DNA of 64,000 nucleotides from Microbulbifer sp. A4B17 (GTDB taxonomy: Bacteria > Pseudomonadota > Gammaproteobacteria > Pseudomonadales > Cellvibrionaceae), in the NCBI RefSeq assembly GCF_003076275.1, contig NZ_CP029064.1, positions 692,501-756,500 on the forward strand, read 5' to 3'. The position numbers were made by a program, and so were the translations under genes. How positions within the stretch are numbered: position 1 is the stretch's first letter; every line of letters begins with the position of its first letter. This document shows, in pieces, positions 27,730-36,035 of this stretch. A model generated the notes under the pieces. It had not been told where the DNA came from. It saw only the letters and a list, made by a program, of their open reading frames with translations, and made no database searches.

Positions 27730-27953
27730 GGTTAGGCCTTCGTCCCTGTGCCGCCCTGGAGTGATTGAAGTATTTACCGATTCATTATCGGAAATGATAC
27801 GTGCCGCTCTTAGCAGCTATGTATTTCGATTCTCGCTATCAGAATAGGTGATAGGAATGATTTAAGGAGGGGCTGACGTCGTGAGACAGGTGAAGAATTT
27901 ATGTGCCTACCAGTGAAGTAGGCACATATCCTTGTCGGTTAAGAAAATGGTAA

Positions 27954-29840
27954 CTAACGTCTCTCTCCGCGCAGGCCTAATACCTGGCGGTATAGAGCTT
28001 CTGCTTTGGCACTGGCTGCTTCAACAGGCCTGCCGGCAACGACGCTGACCCGCGACCAAAAGCGCTTAGGCAATGTGGTGAAGGCATGGCCGTCTTTATG
28101 ACTGAAAAAGCTTCCCCAGAGACCCTGGAGGGCCATAGGAATAACGGGTACAGGGGTTCTTTCCAAAATCTTTTCTATACCAGCTTTAAATGGCTGTAGC
28201 TCGCCATCTTTGGTCAATTGCCCTTCGGGGAATATGCAGAGAAGGTCTCCGTTTTTTAGTCCCTCCTCAATCGCTTTAAAAGCCTGTTCATACCCCTCAG
28301 GGTCTTTCTGCTTGGAGCAAATTGGAATTGCCCGGCCAGTTTTGAAGACGAAGTGCAAAATTGGGATTTCATAGATGGGCTTGTACATAATAAAGCGGAT
28401 AGGGCGGCGGACAGCGCCAGCGAGCAGTAGTGCGTCGACATAACTCACATGATTACAAGCGATTAGGGCTGGTCCCTCAGCAGGTATCTGTTCAAGCCCT
28501 TGGTGCTTTACCCGGTACATAGTGTGGGAAAGAGCCCAGATCAAAAAGCGCATCGCAAACTCTGGTACTTTGGCGAACACAAAAATGGCGACTGCCGCAT
28601 TCATCAGTGCAATAACAAGAAAGAACTGCGGTATGGTCGCACCCAGCATATTGAGGAACAGAATTCCAAGTAGAGCCGAAACCACCATGAAGAGGGCGTT
28701 CAAAATATTGTTTACGGAGATAATTTGTGCACGAATTGTCGGGTCGGATCGGTCCTGGATCATGGTGTACAGAGGAACGATGTAAAGCCCCCCAAACATC
28801 CCCAGTAGCACCAGACAACTGAGAAGAGAGTATGCCCCGTCAGTACTTAGAAATGCAGTAAAGCTGGCTTCATGGAGTTCAGTGAAGTTCCCTCCGACAA
28901 TACCCAGGGCGATGCCACTTATGGTTAGTCCAGCAGCGCCAACAGGCACCAGGCCAAGTTCAATAAATCCACTGGAGAGGCGCTCGCAGATTAAGGACCC
29001 AATGGCAATACCAATGGTAAAACTGCACAGCAGCAATGTAACCACTGACTCACTGCCACCTAGGACATTCTTGGTAAAACTGGGAATTTGTGTCAGATAG
29101 GCTGCTCCCATTAACCAAAACCAAGATATTCCAATAATGGAGTAGAAAATTGAGGGAGTATCCGCGCTGGCACGGAGTATTTTATGGGTTTGAGTAATGG
29201 GGTTAGGGTTTATTTCAAGGTTGGGTGTGGGGGCTGGTGCTGCAGGGATTGAGCGGCTGGCCATGTATCCCAGGGTAGCCGCTCCCATAATTACCAGGCC
29301 TAAGTAGAGGATTCCCTGTTGCCCCTGGCCTGTGAGGCCAGCGAGTAGGCTGCCGACAATCGTTCCCGTCAAAATGGCCACAAATGTCCCCATTTCTACC
29401 AAAGCATTGCCGCCTATCAATTCAGAGCGCTTTAAGTGTTGCGGGATAATCGCGTACTTCACCGGGCCAAAAAAGGCGGACTGTATGCCCAGAAGAAAGA
29501 GAACGGTCAAACAGAGTGAGTTGCTGCCGCTAAATAGGGCAAAAACACCAAGTGCACCTATACAGATCTCTCCCAGTTTAATCCAACGTATTAACCTTCC
29601 CTTGTCGTATTTGTCTGCGATCTGACCGGCTGAGGCAGAAAATAAGAAAAAGGGAAGAATAAACAAACCAGCAGCCAGGTTAATTAATGCATTCGCTTCG
29701 CTTTCCATCAGGCGAAAGGCGATCATGACAATTAGAGCATTTTTATAAACATTGTCGTTGAAGGCGCCCAGGAACTGGGTGCAGAAGAACGGCAAAAAGC
29801 GGCGGCTAGTGAGAAGATGAAACTGAGACTGGTTAGCCAT
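27954..29840 (-). CDS. MFS transporter-acyltransferase fusion (LplT-Aas type)
   Basis: A 628-residue inner-membrane protein combining an LplT-like MFS flippase (about 1-430) with a PlsC-type acyltransferase domain (about 440-628). The fusion suggests import of lysophospholipid across the inner membrane and its immediate re-acylation, as E. coli does with separate LplT and Aas. The acyltransferase is intact: HX4D motif NHVSYVD with His464 and Asp469, and PEG motif near 538. E. coli Aas also has an acyl-ACP synthetase domain, which is missing here. I use the ATG at 29840; the TTG two codons upstream is unnecessary. The paralogue at 25906 is 225 bases downstream. Confidence 0.88.
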   Translation of the reverse strand: MANQSQFHLLTSRRFLPFFCTQFLGAFNDNVYKNALIVMIAFRLMESEANALINLAAGLFILPFFLFSASAGQIADKYDKGRLIRWIKLGEICIGALGVFALFSGSNSLCLTVLFLLGIQSAFFGPVKYAIIPQHLKRSELIGGNALVEMGTFVAILTGTIVGSLLAGLTGQGQQGILYLGLVIMGAATLGYMASRSIPAAPAPTPNLEINPNPITQTHKILRASADTPSIFYSIIGISWFWLMGAAYLTQIPSFTKNVLGGSESVVTLLLCSFTIGIAIGSLICERLSSGFIELGLVPVGAAGLTISGIALGIVGGNFTELHEASFTAFLSTDGAYSLLSCLVLLGMFGGLYIVPLYTMIQDRSDPTIRAQIISVNNILNALFMVVSALLGILFLNMLGATIPQFFLVIALMNAAVAIFVFAKVPEFAMRFLIWALSHTMYRVKHQGLEQIPAEGPALIACNHVSYVDALLLAGAVRRPIRFIMYKPIYEIPILHFVFKTGRAIPICSKQKDPEGYEQAFKAIEEGLKNGDLLCIFPEGQLTKDGELQPFKAGIEKILERTPVPVIPMALQGLWGSFFSHKDGHAFTTLPKRFWSRVSVVAGRPVEAASAKAEALYRQVLGLRGERR

Positions 29841-30009
29841 TGGCAACTCTCTTCTTATTTAAGTGGGCTAATGGTAAGTCATAGTGCCGGCGGGAGGTAT
29901 CCCCTGTTAGAGATGGGTAAATCTGTGTAATGCGGGGGGATGGAGAGTGGAGGCAGGAATGATTCAGGGGAAACCTGGCCGCATGGGCGGCCAAGTGGAG
30001 GGTACCGGT

Positions 30010-32073
30010 TTACCAGACAGTTACTCTTTCCTCTTCAGGCAGGTACATGCCGTCGCCTTCCTTAATATCGAATGCTTCGTAGAAGGCATCGATATTAGGT
30101 AAAACCCCTTTTACTCGATACTCAGCGGGAGAGTGGCTATCCACCTTCAAACGGCCACTGAGGGCTTTATCACGCATCTTGCTGCGCCATACTTGAGCCC
30201 AGCCCATAAATACCCTCTGATCGCCGGTAAAGCCATCAATGACAGGTGCTTCCTCACCGTTTAAGGACATTTTGTAAGCCTTGTAGGCGATACCAAGGCC
30301 GGACAGGTCCCCGATATTTTCACCGAGGGTAAGCTCTCCATTGATGTGCTCACCTTCCAGCGGCTCATAAGCGTTATATTGAGAGACTAATCTGCTGGTT
30401 AGCTTTTCAAAATTGTTGCGATCGGAGTCGGTCCACCAGTTGTTCAGGTAGCCGCGTCCATCAAATTTACTGCCCTTGTCATCGAATCCGTGCCCAATTT
30501 CGTGTCCGATAACACCGCCGATACCGCCGTAATTAACCGCATCATCTGCGTTCATATTGAAGAATGGAGGCTGCAGGATAGCCGCAGGGAACACGATTTC
30601 GTTCATGGCAGGGTTGTAGTAAGCATTCACCGTCTGAGGGCTCATACCCCACTCGCCGCGATCAATCGGCTTGCCCAGCTTACTGCGATCATAGGAGGAC
30701 TGAAACAGGTTGGCCGCCAGTACGTTTCCTACTAAATCGTCGGCTTTAACAGTTAAATCGCTGTAATCACGCCACTTGTCCGGATAACCGATTTTGGTAG
30801 AGAAATTACTTAGCTTGAATAGAGCTTGCTTTTTGGTGTCTTCGCCCATCCATTCGAGGGACTCAATAGAGTCGCGGTATGCGGCCTTGAGGTTGTCGAC
30901 CAGTACAATCATGCGCTCTTTAGCTTCGGGCGGGAAGTGCTTTTCTACATAACGCTTGCCTACCAGTTCGCCGACAGAGCCATTAACGAATTCCACTCCG
31001 CGTTTCCAGCGAGGTTCCATCTGCTCTATACCGTGAACAATGGTGCCGTAAAAGCCGAAACGCAGTTGTGCAATTTCGTCGTGCATGTAGGGCGCCATTG
31101 CATTGAGTACTTTGACTTTCAGGTAGCGCTTCCAGGTTTCGATATCAGTATCGGCAATAATCTTATTGACTGCTTCCAGGTACTCAGGTTGGCCAACAAT
31201 AAAGCTATCGGCCTTTTTCAGTTGTGCTTTGGCCAGGTAGCTGTCCCAGTCCACAACGGGCATCAGCTCTTTAAGTTCGGCAACAGTTTTCTTGTTGTAG
31301 TACTTTTCTGGGTCCCGGTTGTCTACTCGGCTTCGGTGGTGTTTTGCCAGACTCTCTTCGAGTTTAAAGATTTTGTCAGCGAAGTCGCCGCTCTCTTTGA
31401 GACCCGCCAGGTTTTGCAGGTCAGTTAGGTAAGTAATATAGGCTTCGCGGAGCTTCTTGCTTTTTTCTGTATCTTCGAAGTAATAGTCGCGGTCAGGGAG
31501 TCCGAGGCCTGCCTGCCACAGGAAGGTCATGTAGTTTTCTACTTGCTTGAGATCCTGCCAGATACTCCCACCAAATGGCACATCATAGCCGGCGATATCT
31601 GCGTAGGCGAAGTAATCGGTGAGATCTTTGCGGGTTTTAATCGCATCGACTTTAGCGAGCTCACCAGAAACTGCCGAAAGGCCTTTCTTCTCGATCAGCT
31701 TTTCATTCATAAAGCTGTTGTAGAGGTCGCCAATCTGCTTGGCATCGGCGTTCTTGGCCTCTTCTCCAGCCTCCATAATCAGAGCTTTTACCCTTTCGGT
31801 ACTTTGATCTCTGAGAATAGAGAAACCGCCCCAGAGGGACTTGTCTGCAGGGATCTCAGTATTCTTTAGCCAGGTGCCGTTTACATAAGCAAAGAAGTCG
31901 TCTTGAGGCCGCACACTGGTATCCATTGCGCTCAGGTCTATGCCTGAGGAAAGCTGCACCTGCTCAGCAGTCGCTTTACTGCTGGAGGAGTGGTCATGAG
32001 CTACTGCAGCAAGGGGAATCTGGGTTCCGATCAGGGTGCCAGCGATAGCCATTGGTAATATTAATTTTTTCAT
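30010..32073 (-). CDS. M13 family metallopeptidase (neprilysin-like), secreted
   Basis: A 687-residue zinc endopeptidase of family M13, acting on peptides outside the cytoplasm. A signal peptide (about 1-25) ends near AVAHDH. The large N-terminal M13 domain (about 45-430) is followed by the catalytic domain with HEIGH in VIGHEIGHGFDD and the third zinc ligand Glu in GENIGDLSG. Substrate-binding NAYYNP (about residue 490) is also present, and the C-terminus ends VTVW as is common in the family. The start at 32073 gives the signal peptide; 11 upstream codons back to 32106 are open but uncharacteristic. The gene is monocistronic. Confidence 0.93.
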   Translation of the reverse strand: MKKLILPMAIAGTLIGTQIPLAAVAHDHSSSSKATAEQVQLSSGIDLSAMDTSVRPQDDFFAYVNGTWLKNTEIPADKSLWGGFSILRDQSTERVKALIMEAGEEAKNADAKQIGDLYNSFMNEKLIEKKGLSAVSGELAKVDAIKTRKDLTDYFAYADIAGYDVPFGGSIWQDLKQVENYMTFLWQAGLGLPDRDYYFEDTEKSKKLREAYITYLTDLQNLAGLKESGDFADKIFKLEESLAKHHRSRVDNRDPEKYYNKKTVAELKELMPVVDWDSYLAKAQLKKADSFIVGQPEYLEAVNKIIADTDIETWKRYLKVKVLNAMAPYMHDEIAQLRFGFYGTIVHGIEQMEPRWKRGVEFVNGSVGELVGKRYVEKHFPPEAKERMIVLVDNLKAAYRDSIESLEWMGEDTKKQALFKLSNFSTKIGYPDKWRDYSDLTVKADDLVGNVLAANLFQSSYDRSKLGKPIDRGEWGMSPQTVNAYYNPAMNEIVFPAAILQPPFFNMNADDAVNYGGIGGVIGHEIGHGFDDKGSKFDGRGYLNNWWTDSDRNNFEKLTSRLVSQYNAYEPLEGEHINGELTLGENIGDLSGLGIAYKAYKMSLNGEEAPVIDGFTGDQRVFMGWAQVWRSKMRDKALSGRLKVDSHSPAEYRVKGVLPNIDAFYEAFDIKEGDGMYLPEEERVTVW

Positions 32074-32219
32074 CTTTGCTCTTTTGGCTGAATGTCCGCA
32101 GAGCATACTAAAAGCAGCGGGTGAGTGGGGGCAAGAGGACTGCGCCTAGCAGGGGATGGTGTGCGTTGGGGCGAGTTAAACCAAGCCCCGCAAGGCGGGG
32201 CTTGGGGCAATGTGTCTTG

Positions 32220-33425
32220 CTAGTCTGGCAAGCGAAATGTAATAGGAACAGAAAAGTTATAGCTATCGGCACCCAATTGTGAAGGAACACCAGGGTAGGG
32301 GCCAGCTCTGCGAACGGCAGCCTGGGCTTCCCGGTTAAGGCTTGAGAAACGGGACTCCTGAACTGGCTGGATATCTATCACCTCACCTCGTGAATTAATA
32401 GTCACATTAAGACGCACACTGCCTTCCTGGCCGCGCTCTTGGGCCCGCTGAGGGTAGCGGATATAGCGGAAGGTGTGGCGCAGCAAGCTGGAGTGATAGA
32501 TCTGGCGTGCCAGGATCATGTCAGCAGTCAGAGGGGCCTCTTCTTCCTCTTCCATCATACTTTCTGTATCCGCAGCTATCATGGTCCCGTCTTCCGGGGG
32601 TACCGTAATCAGCTCGATTTCTTCCTCTGCTTGCACAACAGCGGTTGTGCTCTCCTCACTAGCTCCCTGAATGCCATCAGTTTCAGTTACAACTGCTGCA
32701 GGGGCAGTTGCGGCAAGAGCTAGAGTGGGAGGGGGTAGGTCGGCAATTTCAAGAGTCGGCTTTGGTGTTGCAGCAGGTGATTCGGCCGGTGCCTCTTCAG
32801 CAGCGATAGCTTCCTCCTGATTGATTTTCTTGAGCTGCAACTCTGCGATACGCTCGCTGGTTGGAGCCAGGGACTCGAACGTGGTTACCAGGCTACCTGA
32901 GACCTGACCGGCGGACAGCAATCCATCTTTAAAATCTGTGGAGGGGGGGACGGAACCAATCCAAGCACGTAGCAAGGTATTGAAAAAGTCCGGGTCGGCA
33001 ATCTCCCCTAATTGAATACTGTTGAGAGAGATAGTTGTCGAGCCCGTGTCTTCGGCAAACTCAATACTCAACTGATCACCATGAGTAAAGCGGCCCTTAA
33101 ACAGGTTGGCAAAGGTCACCATATTTTCTGCCTGGCTGCTCAGCGTATCTCCGCGGTTGTTAATCGCAATGGCTTCCATCCACTGATTGCGGAATCGGCG
33201 TGCGGGGAGGCTTTTGGTAACAACACGGACCTCCAACCGCCTGGGAATGTTGTTATCTAGTAGTGTCGAAGGCTCTCGGGTCAGGTTTTCCGAGTAGATT
33301 GCAGCGATATAAATGTCTTTATTAAATTGTTTTTCTAGTGCAAGACCGTTTAAAAGTGGTGCAGCTTTTGCAGTGAGAGCAAATGTAAACACCCAAAGAG
33401 AGAGGACAATTTTTATCGATTTCAT
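32220..33425 (-). CDS. Energy transducer TonB with N-terminal chalcone isomerase-like domain
   Basis: A 401-residue two-part protein. Residues 1-21 form a signal peptide and about 22-180 resemble the bacterial chalcone-isomerase-like domain (PLLNGLALEKQF, FNKDIYIAAIYSE, EFAEDTGSTTISLN). This is followed by a Pro/Ala/Glu-rich linker (about 200-300). The last 90 residues are a TonB C-terminal domain with RYPQRAQERGQEGSVRLNVTI and the later YPGVPSQL. A classic TonB has an N-terminal membrane anchor that contacts ExbB; here the anchor is replaced by an apparently cleavable signal and a periplasmic domain. It may thus not transduce energy. The ATG at 33425 has no clear Shine-Dalgarno site. Confidence 0.75.
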   Translation of the reverse strand: MKSIKIVLSLWVFTFALTAKAAPLLNGLALEKQFNKDIYIAAIYSENLTREPSTLLDNNIPRRLEVRVVTKSLPARRFRNQWMEAIAINNRGDTLSSQAENMVTFANLFKGRFTHGDQLSIEFAEDTGSTTISLNSIQLGEIADPDFFNTLLRAWIGSVPPSTDFKDGLLSAGQVSGSLVTTFESLAPTSERIAELQLKKINQEEAIAAEEAPAESPAATPKPTLEIADLPPPTLALAATAPAAVVTETDGIQGASEESTTAVVQAEEEIELITVPPEDGTMIAADTESMMEEEEEAPLTADMILARQIYHSSLLRHTFRYIRYPQRAQERGQEGSVRLNVTINSRGEVIDIQPVQESRFSSLNREAQAAVRRAGPYPGVPSQLGADSYNFSVPITFRLPD

Positions 33426-33455
33426 TGTTCTACGGTGTCTGAGTAGCAGGAGCAA

Positions 33456-33770
33456 AATGTTCTGCTAAGTAAGAATTCCGGGGCCCCAACCCCAATGCAC
33501 ACAAGTCAGATTAAAAAGTGCGCGCCCAAAGCTTGTGGGAGTACAATGTGCTACCCACTACGCCTAACTCTACTGTAACTGGAACGGAGTTCAACCCTGA
33601 TAGGGTCAGACTGTCCCCATTCGTCCAAGATAAAGGCTTGGTAAAGAAACGATTGTCACACTTAGAAACAGGTGTGATAGGTCGATATCGTTTAGAATGG
33701 CGATTTGCAGAGTTGCTTAGGCCACGCTTTGCGAGAAAATGGAATAGTTTTCACTAAATTTGAATTGTGC
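33456..33770. other. Intergenic region with 15-base motif copy
   Basis: About 315 bases without a gene. It contains TTAGAAACAGGTGTG at 33662-33676, also found at 34709-34723, each about 105-120 bases before a plus-strand gene start. Around the first copy, TCACAC and GTGTGA form a six-base inverted repeat with ten bases between. Confidence 0.45.
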
Positions 33771-34481
33771 ATGGAAATCAAACCCCTTAGTGAGTATCCA
33801 CGGGATGCTGTGGATCGTCTTCTCAATGTCATCCATCTGTTTCGAGATATTCGTGCATCCAGTGAGTGGCAGTACGATGTGTTGCTCAAACGCTCCCGGT
33901 TGGTCAGTCTTCAACCGGGAGAACAGCTGTTGCGTGCTGGTGATGTGGATCAGTGGGTCTACTTTTTACTGCGTGGAGAGTTGCATGTGAAAGTAGACAA
34001 TTCGGCTTCTGAAGAGGTGCCGGGGAACGAGCGCCCCCTTGCCGTGATACGCCCGGGTGAGCTATTTGGCGATTTGTCGATGCTGTTGGCGGAGCCGCGC
34101 AGTGCCGATGTTTTCGCTGCGCACGGTAGTCTGGACACTCAGGTGCTCGGCGTTGATTGTACGCTGTTTGGCGATTTGGAGAACTTATCACTGTTGCAGC
34201 TGCCGGCAAAACTGGTGTTCTACCGCAATATGGTGCATTCATTGCGCTGGAAGCTCGAGGTCTATCGCTCCAAGTACCCCGCACACCAGTTGGCAAATAG
34301 TCATCGAAAATTGAAGCTCTACACCGGTCCCAAAAATTGCCGGGAGGAGCTGCTGGCCCTGGCGCAGCAGGCAAAGGCACTGGCTCAAATCCTTCTCGAC
34401 TGGAATGCGGAATTTGGTTCTGGAGAGCTGGTTGATGATGAGTCCGATATGCTTGGATTTCTGGAGTCGATGTTGTCGTAA
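33771..34481 (+). CDS. Cyclic nucleotide-binding domain protein without DNA-binding domain
   Basis: A 236-residue cytoplasmic protein. About residues 40-150 form a cyclic-nucleotide-binding jelly roll: PGEQLLRAGDVDQWVYFLLRGEL (given here in its key parts PGEQLL and LLRGEL) and GELFGDLSMLL followed by PRSADV, which corresponds to the phosphate-binding cassette with its Arg. The C-terminal 85 residues are helical and polar, with no winged helix, so it is not a normal Crp/Fnr activator. It may sense a nucleotide and act through protein contacts. The ATG at 33771 is used; the frame is open from 33705. It precedes an RND operon by 348 bases. Confidence 0.7.
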   Translation: MEIKPLSEYPRDAVDRLLNVIHLFRDIRASSEWQYDVLLKRSRLVSLQPGEQLLRAGDVDQWVYFLLRGELHVKVDNSASEEVPGNERPLAVIRPGELFGDLSMLLAEPRSADVFAAHGSLDTQVLGVDCTLFGDLENLSLLQLPAKLVFYRNMVHSLRWKLEVYRSKYPAHQLANSHRKLKLYTGPKNCREELLALAQQAKALAQILLDWNAEFGSGELVDDESDMLGFLESMLS

Positions 34482-34829
34482 CGACTCTCCTCAAATTGAA
34501 AAGGGCGGGAAAGTTATCTTCTCGCCCATGACCGTTTCCCTCTCTCATTCTACATATGCTTTTTTGGTACAAATGTGCTCATTTTCTATGAATGTGTGAA
34601 TTATCTGCGTGTTTCAGTCTAAATCTGTAGATCGCTCATATACTCCATTTACTCCATAGCAGCCGCGTGTTTTTAGGTGAAATGTGGATAGAGCACGGCG
34701 TAGCATTTTTAGAAACAGGTGTGCTGTGTAAAAATCACACTGATTTAAACGATTATCGCAGATCCCTCCAGCAGGATTTCAAAACTCTTTTCGCGATAGT
34801 GCACCACTGCCCAACAGGTTTAGAAAGTT
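34482..34829. other. Upstream region of the RND efflux operon
   Basis: About 350 bases without a gene. GGGCGGGAA/TTCTCGCCC near 34503-34527 can form a hairpin after the cNMP gene, but without a T run. The 15-base motif TTAGAAACAGGTGTG is at 34709-34723, followed by GTGTAAAAATCACAC, a palindrome-like sequence that could be an operator. No local repressor gene of the TetR or MarR type is adjacent. Confidence 0.45.
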
Positions 34830-36035
34830 ATGAATGTATTGGCATCGATCTGGTCTCGGCGCAATTATCGAATGGCAATTATTGTTTCGGTGATCGCTGT
34901 CTTGTGGCTGCTGAGCGGGCAGTTGTTTTCTGGTGCGGAGGATAAGCAGCCAGAACCGAAAGTTGGATCTGCCACCAAGCCTGAGTCAGAACTCAGAATT
35001 CAGGCGCAGGTTATTGAATCGAGGTCCTACCCCACTCAGGTGCTTGTGAATGGACGTACTGAGGCAAATCGGAGTGTACGTTTGCGCGCTGAGCTGGACG
35101 GTATTATTGCAGCGCTCCCGGTTGCAGAGGGACAGACAGTCACGGAAGGCCAGATTATCTGTGAAATCGAAGCCGAGGATCGTATCGAGCAACTGGACTT
35201 GGCCGAAGCCGCGAAACACAAAGCAGAGTTGGATTTTGTCGGTGCTGAGCGACTCAAGAAAAAAGGACTGCAGTCGGATACAGCCATGGCTCAGCAACAA
35301 GTGGAACTGGCTCGAACCAAAGCGGAATACACTCGCGCCAAGGTGACGGTGGATAAACTGAAAATTCGCGCACCATTTGATGGTGTAGTGAATAGCCGAG
35401 CGGTGGAATTGGGAGATTTTATTCGCCGGGGAGAAGAGTGTGCGACCATTCTCGACCTGGACCCTATCTTGATTGTTGGAGAGGTGTCCGAGGACCAAGT
35501 GGGGAGCCTTGTTGCGGGTGGGCCGGCCCGAGCCCAGTTACAAAGAGGGCTATCGGTAGACGGATACCTCCGTTATATCAGTCAACAGGCACAGGAAATT
35601 ACCCGGGCTTACCGAGTGGAGGTGGCAGTAGATAATCCAGGAAATCAACTTCCCGGGGGATTGAGCGGCCAGCTGGCACTCCCAACCGGCGAAGTTACAG
35701 CCCACCATATTAATGCCTCCCTGCTCACACTGGATGATAGCGGCGAGTTAGGAGTGCGGACTCTCAACGATGAAAACCGGGTGCAATTTATCAATGTCTC
35801 ACTGGTAGGGGATGGCGATGGGGGTGTCTGGGTTTCCGGACTGCCCAATTCCGTAACCCTGATTACAGTGGGGCAGGAATATGTCACTGCAGGGGACTTG
35901 GTTCGAGTGGAAATGCTGAAAACCGGGGAAGAATTCTCCCGGGAGAGCCAGCCGGCGGAGAGTTTTCCAACAGAGCCGGTTGAGATGACTCCGGCATCCG
36001 AAACCGTTGTGAGTCCCGAGGGTGGGTCACGATGA
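34830..36035 (+). CDS. RND efflux periplasmic adaptor subunit
   Basis: A 401-residue membrane fusion protein linking an RND pump to an outer-membrane channel. One N-terminal helix (about 14-32) anchors it to the inner membrane. The biotinyl-lipoyl halves are visible near 95-115 (VAEGQTVTEGQII) and near 180-195 (IRAPFDGVVNSR), separated by an alpha-hairpin (about 110-175). A beta-barrel domain and a Pro/Glu-rich tail follow. The tail is longer than usual. The gene overlaps the permease gene by four bases (ATGA). No outer-membrane factor gene is present, so a shared TolC is likely. Confidence 0.9.
   Translation: MNVLASIWSRRNYRMAIIVSVIAVLWLLSGQLFSGAEDKQPEPKVGSATKPESELRIQAQVIESRSYPTQVLVNGRTEANRSVRLRAELDGIIAALPVAEGQTVTEGQIICEIEAEDRIEQLDLAEAAKHKAELDFVGAERLKKKGLQSDTAMAQQQVELARTKAEYTRAKVTVDKLKIRAPFDGVVNSRAVELGDFIRRGEECATILDLDPILIVGEVSEDQVGSLVAGGPARAQLQRGLSVDGYLRYISQQAQEITRAYRVEVAVDNPGNQLPGGLSGQLALPTGEVTAHHINASLLTLDDSGELGVRTLNDENRVQFINVSLVGDGDGGVWVSGLPNSVTLITVGQEYVTAGDLVRVEMLKTGEEFSRESQPAESFPTEPVEMTPASETVVSPEGGSR

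Noticed and set aside
34680-34690. AAATGTGGAT upstream of the RND operon, also found in the shared baeS/YHYH upstream segments
   Set aside because: Only about ten bases match, the flanks do not align, and the orientation relative to the gene is different, so chance is likely.
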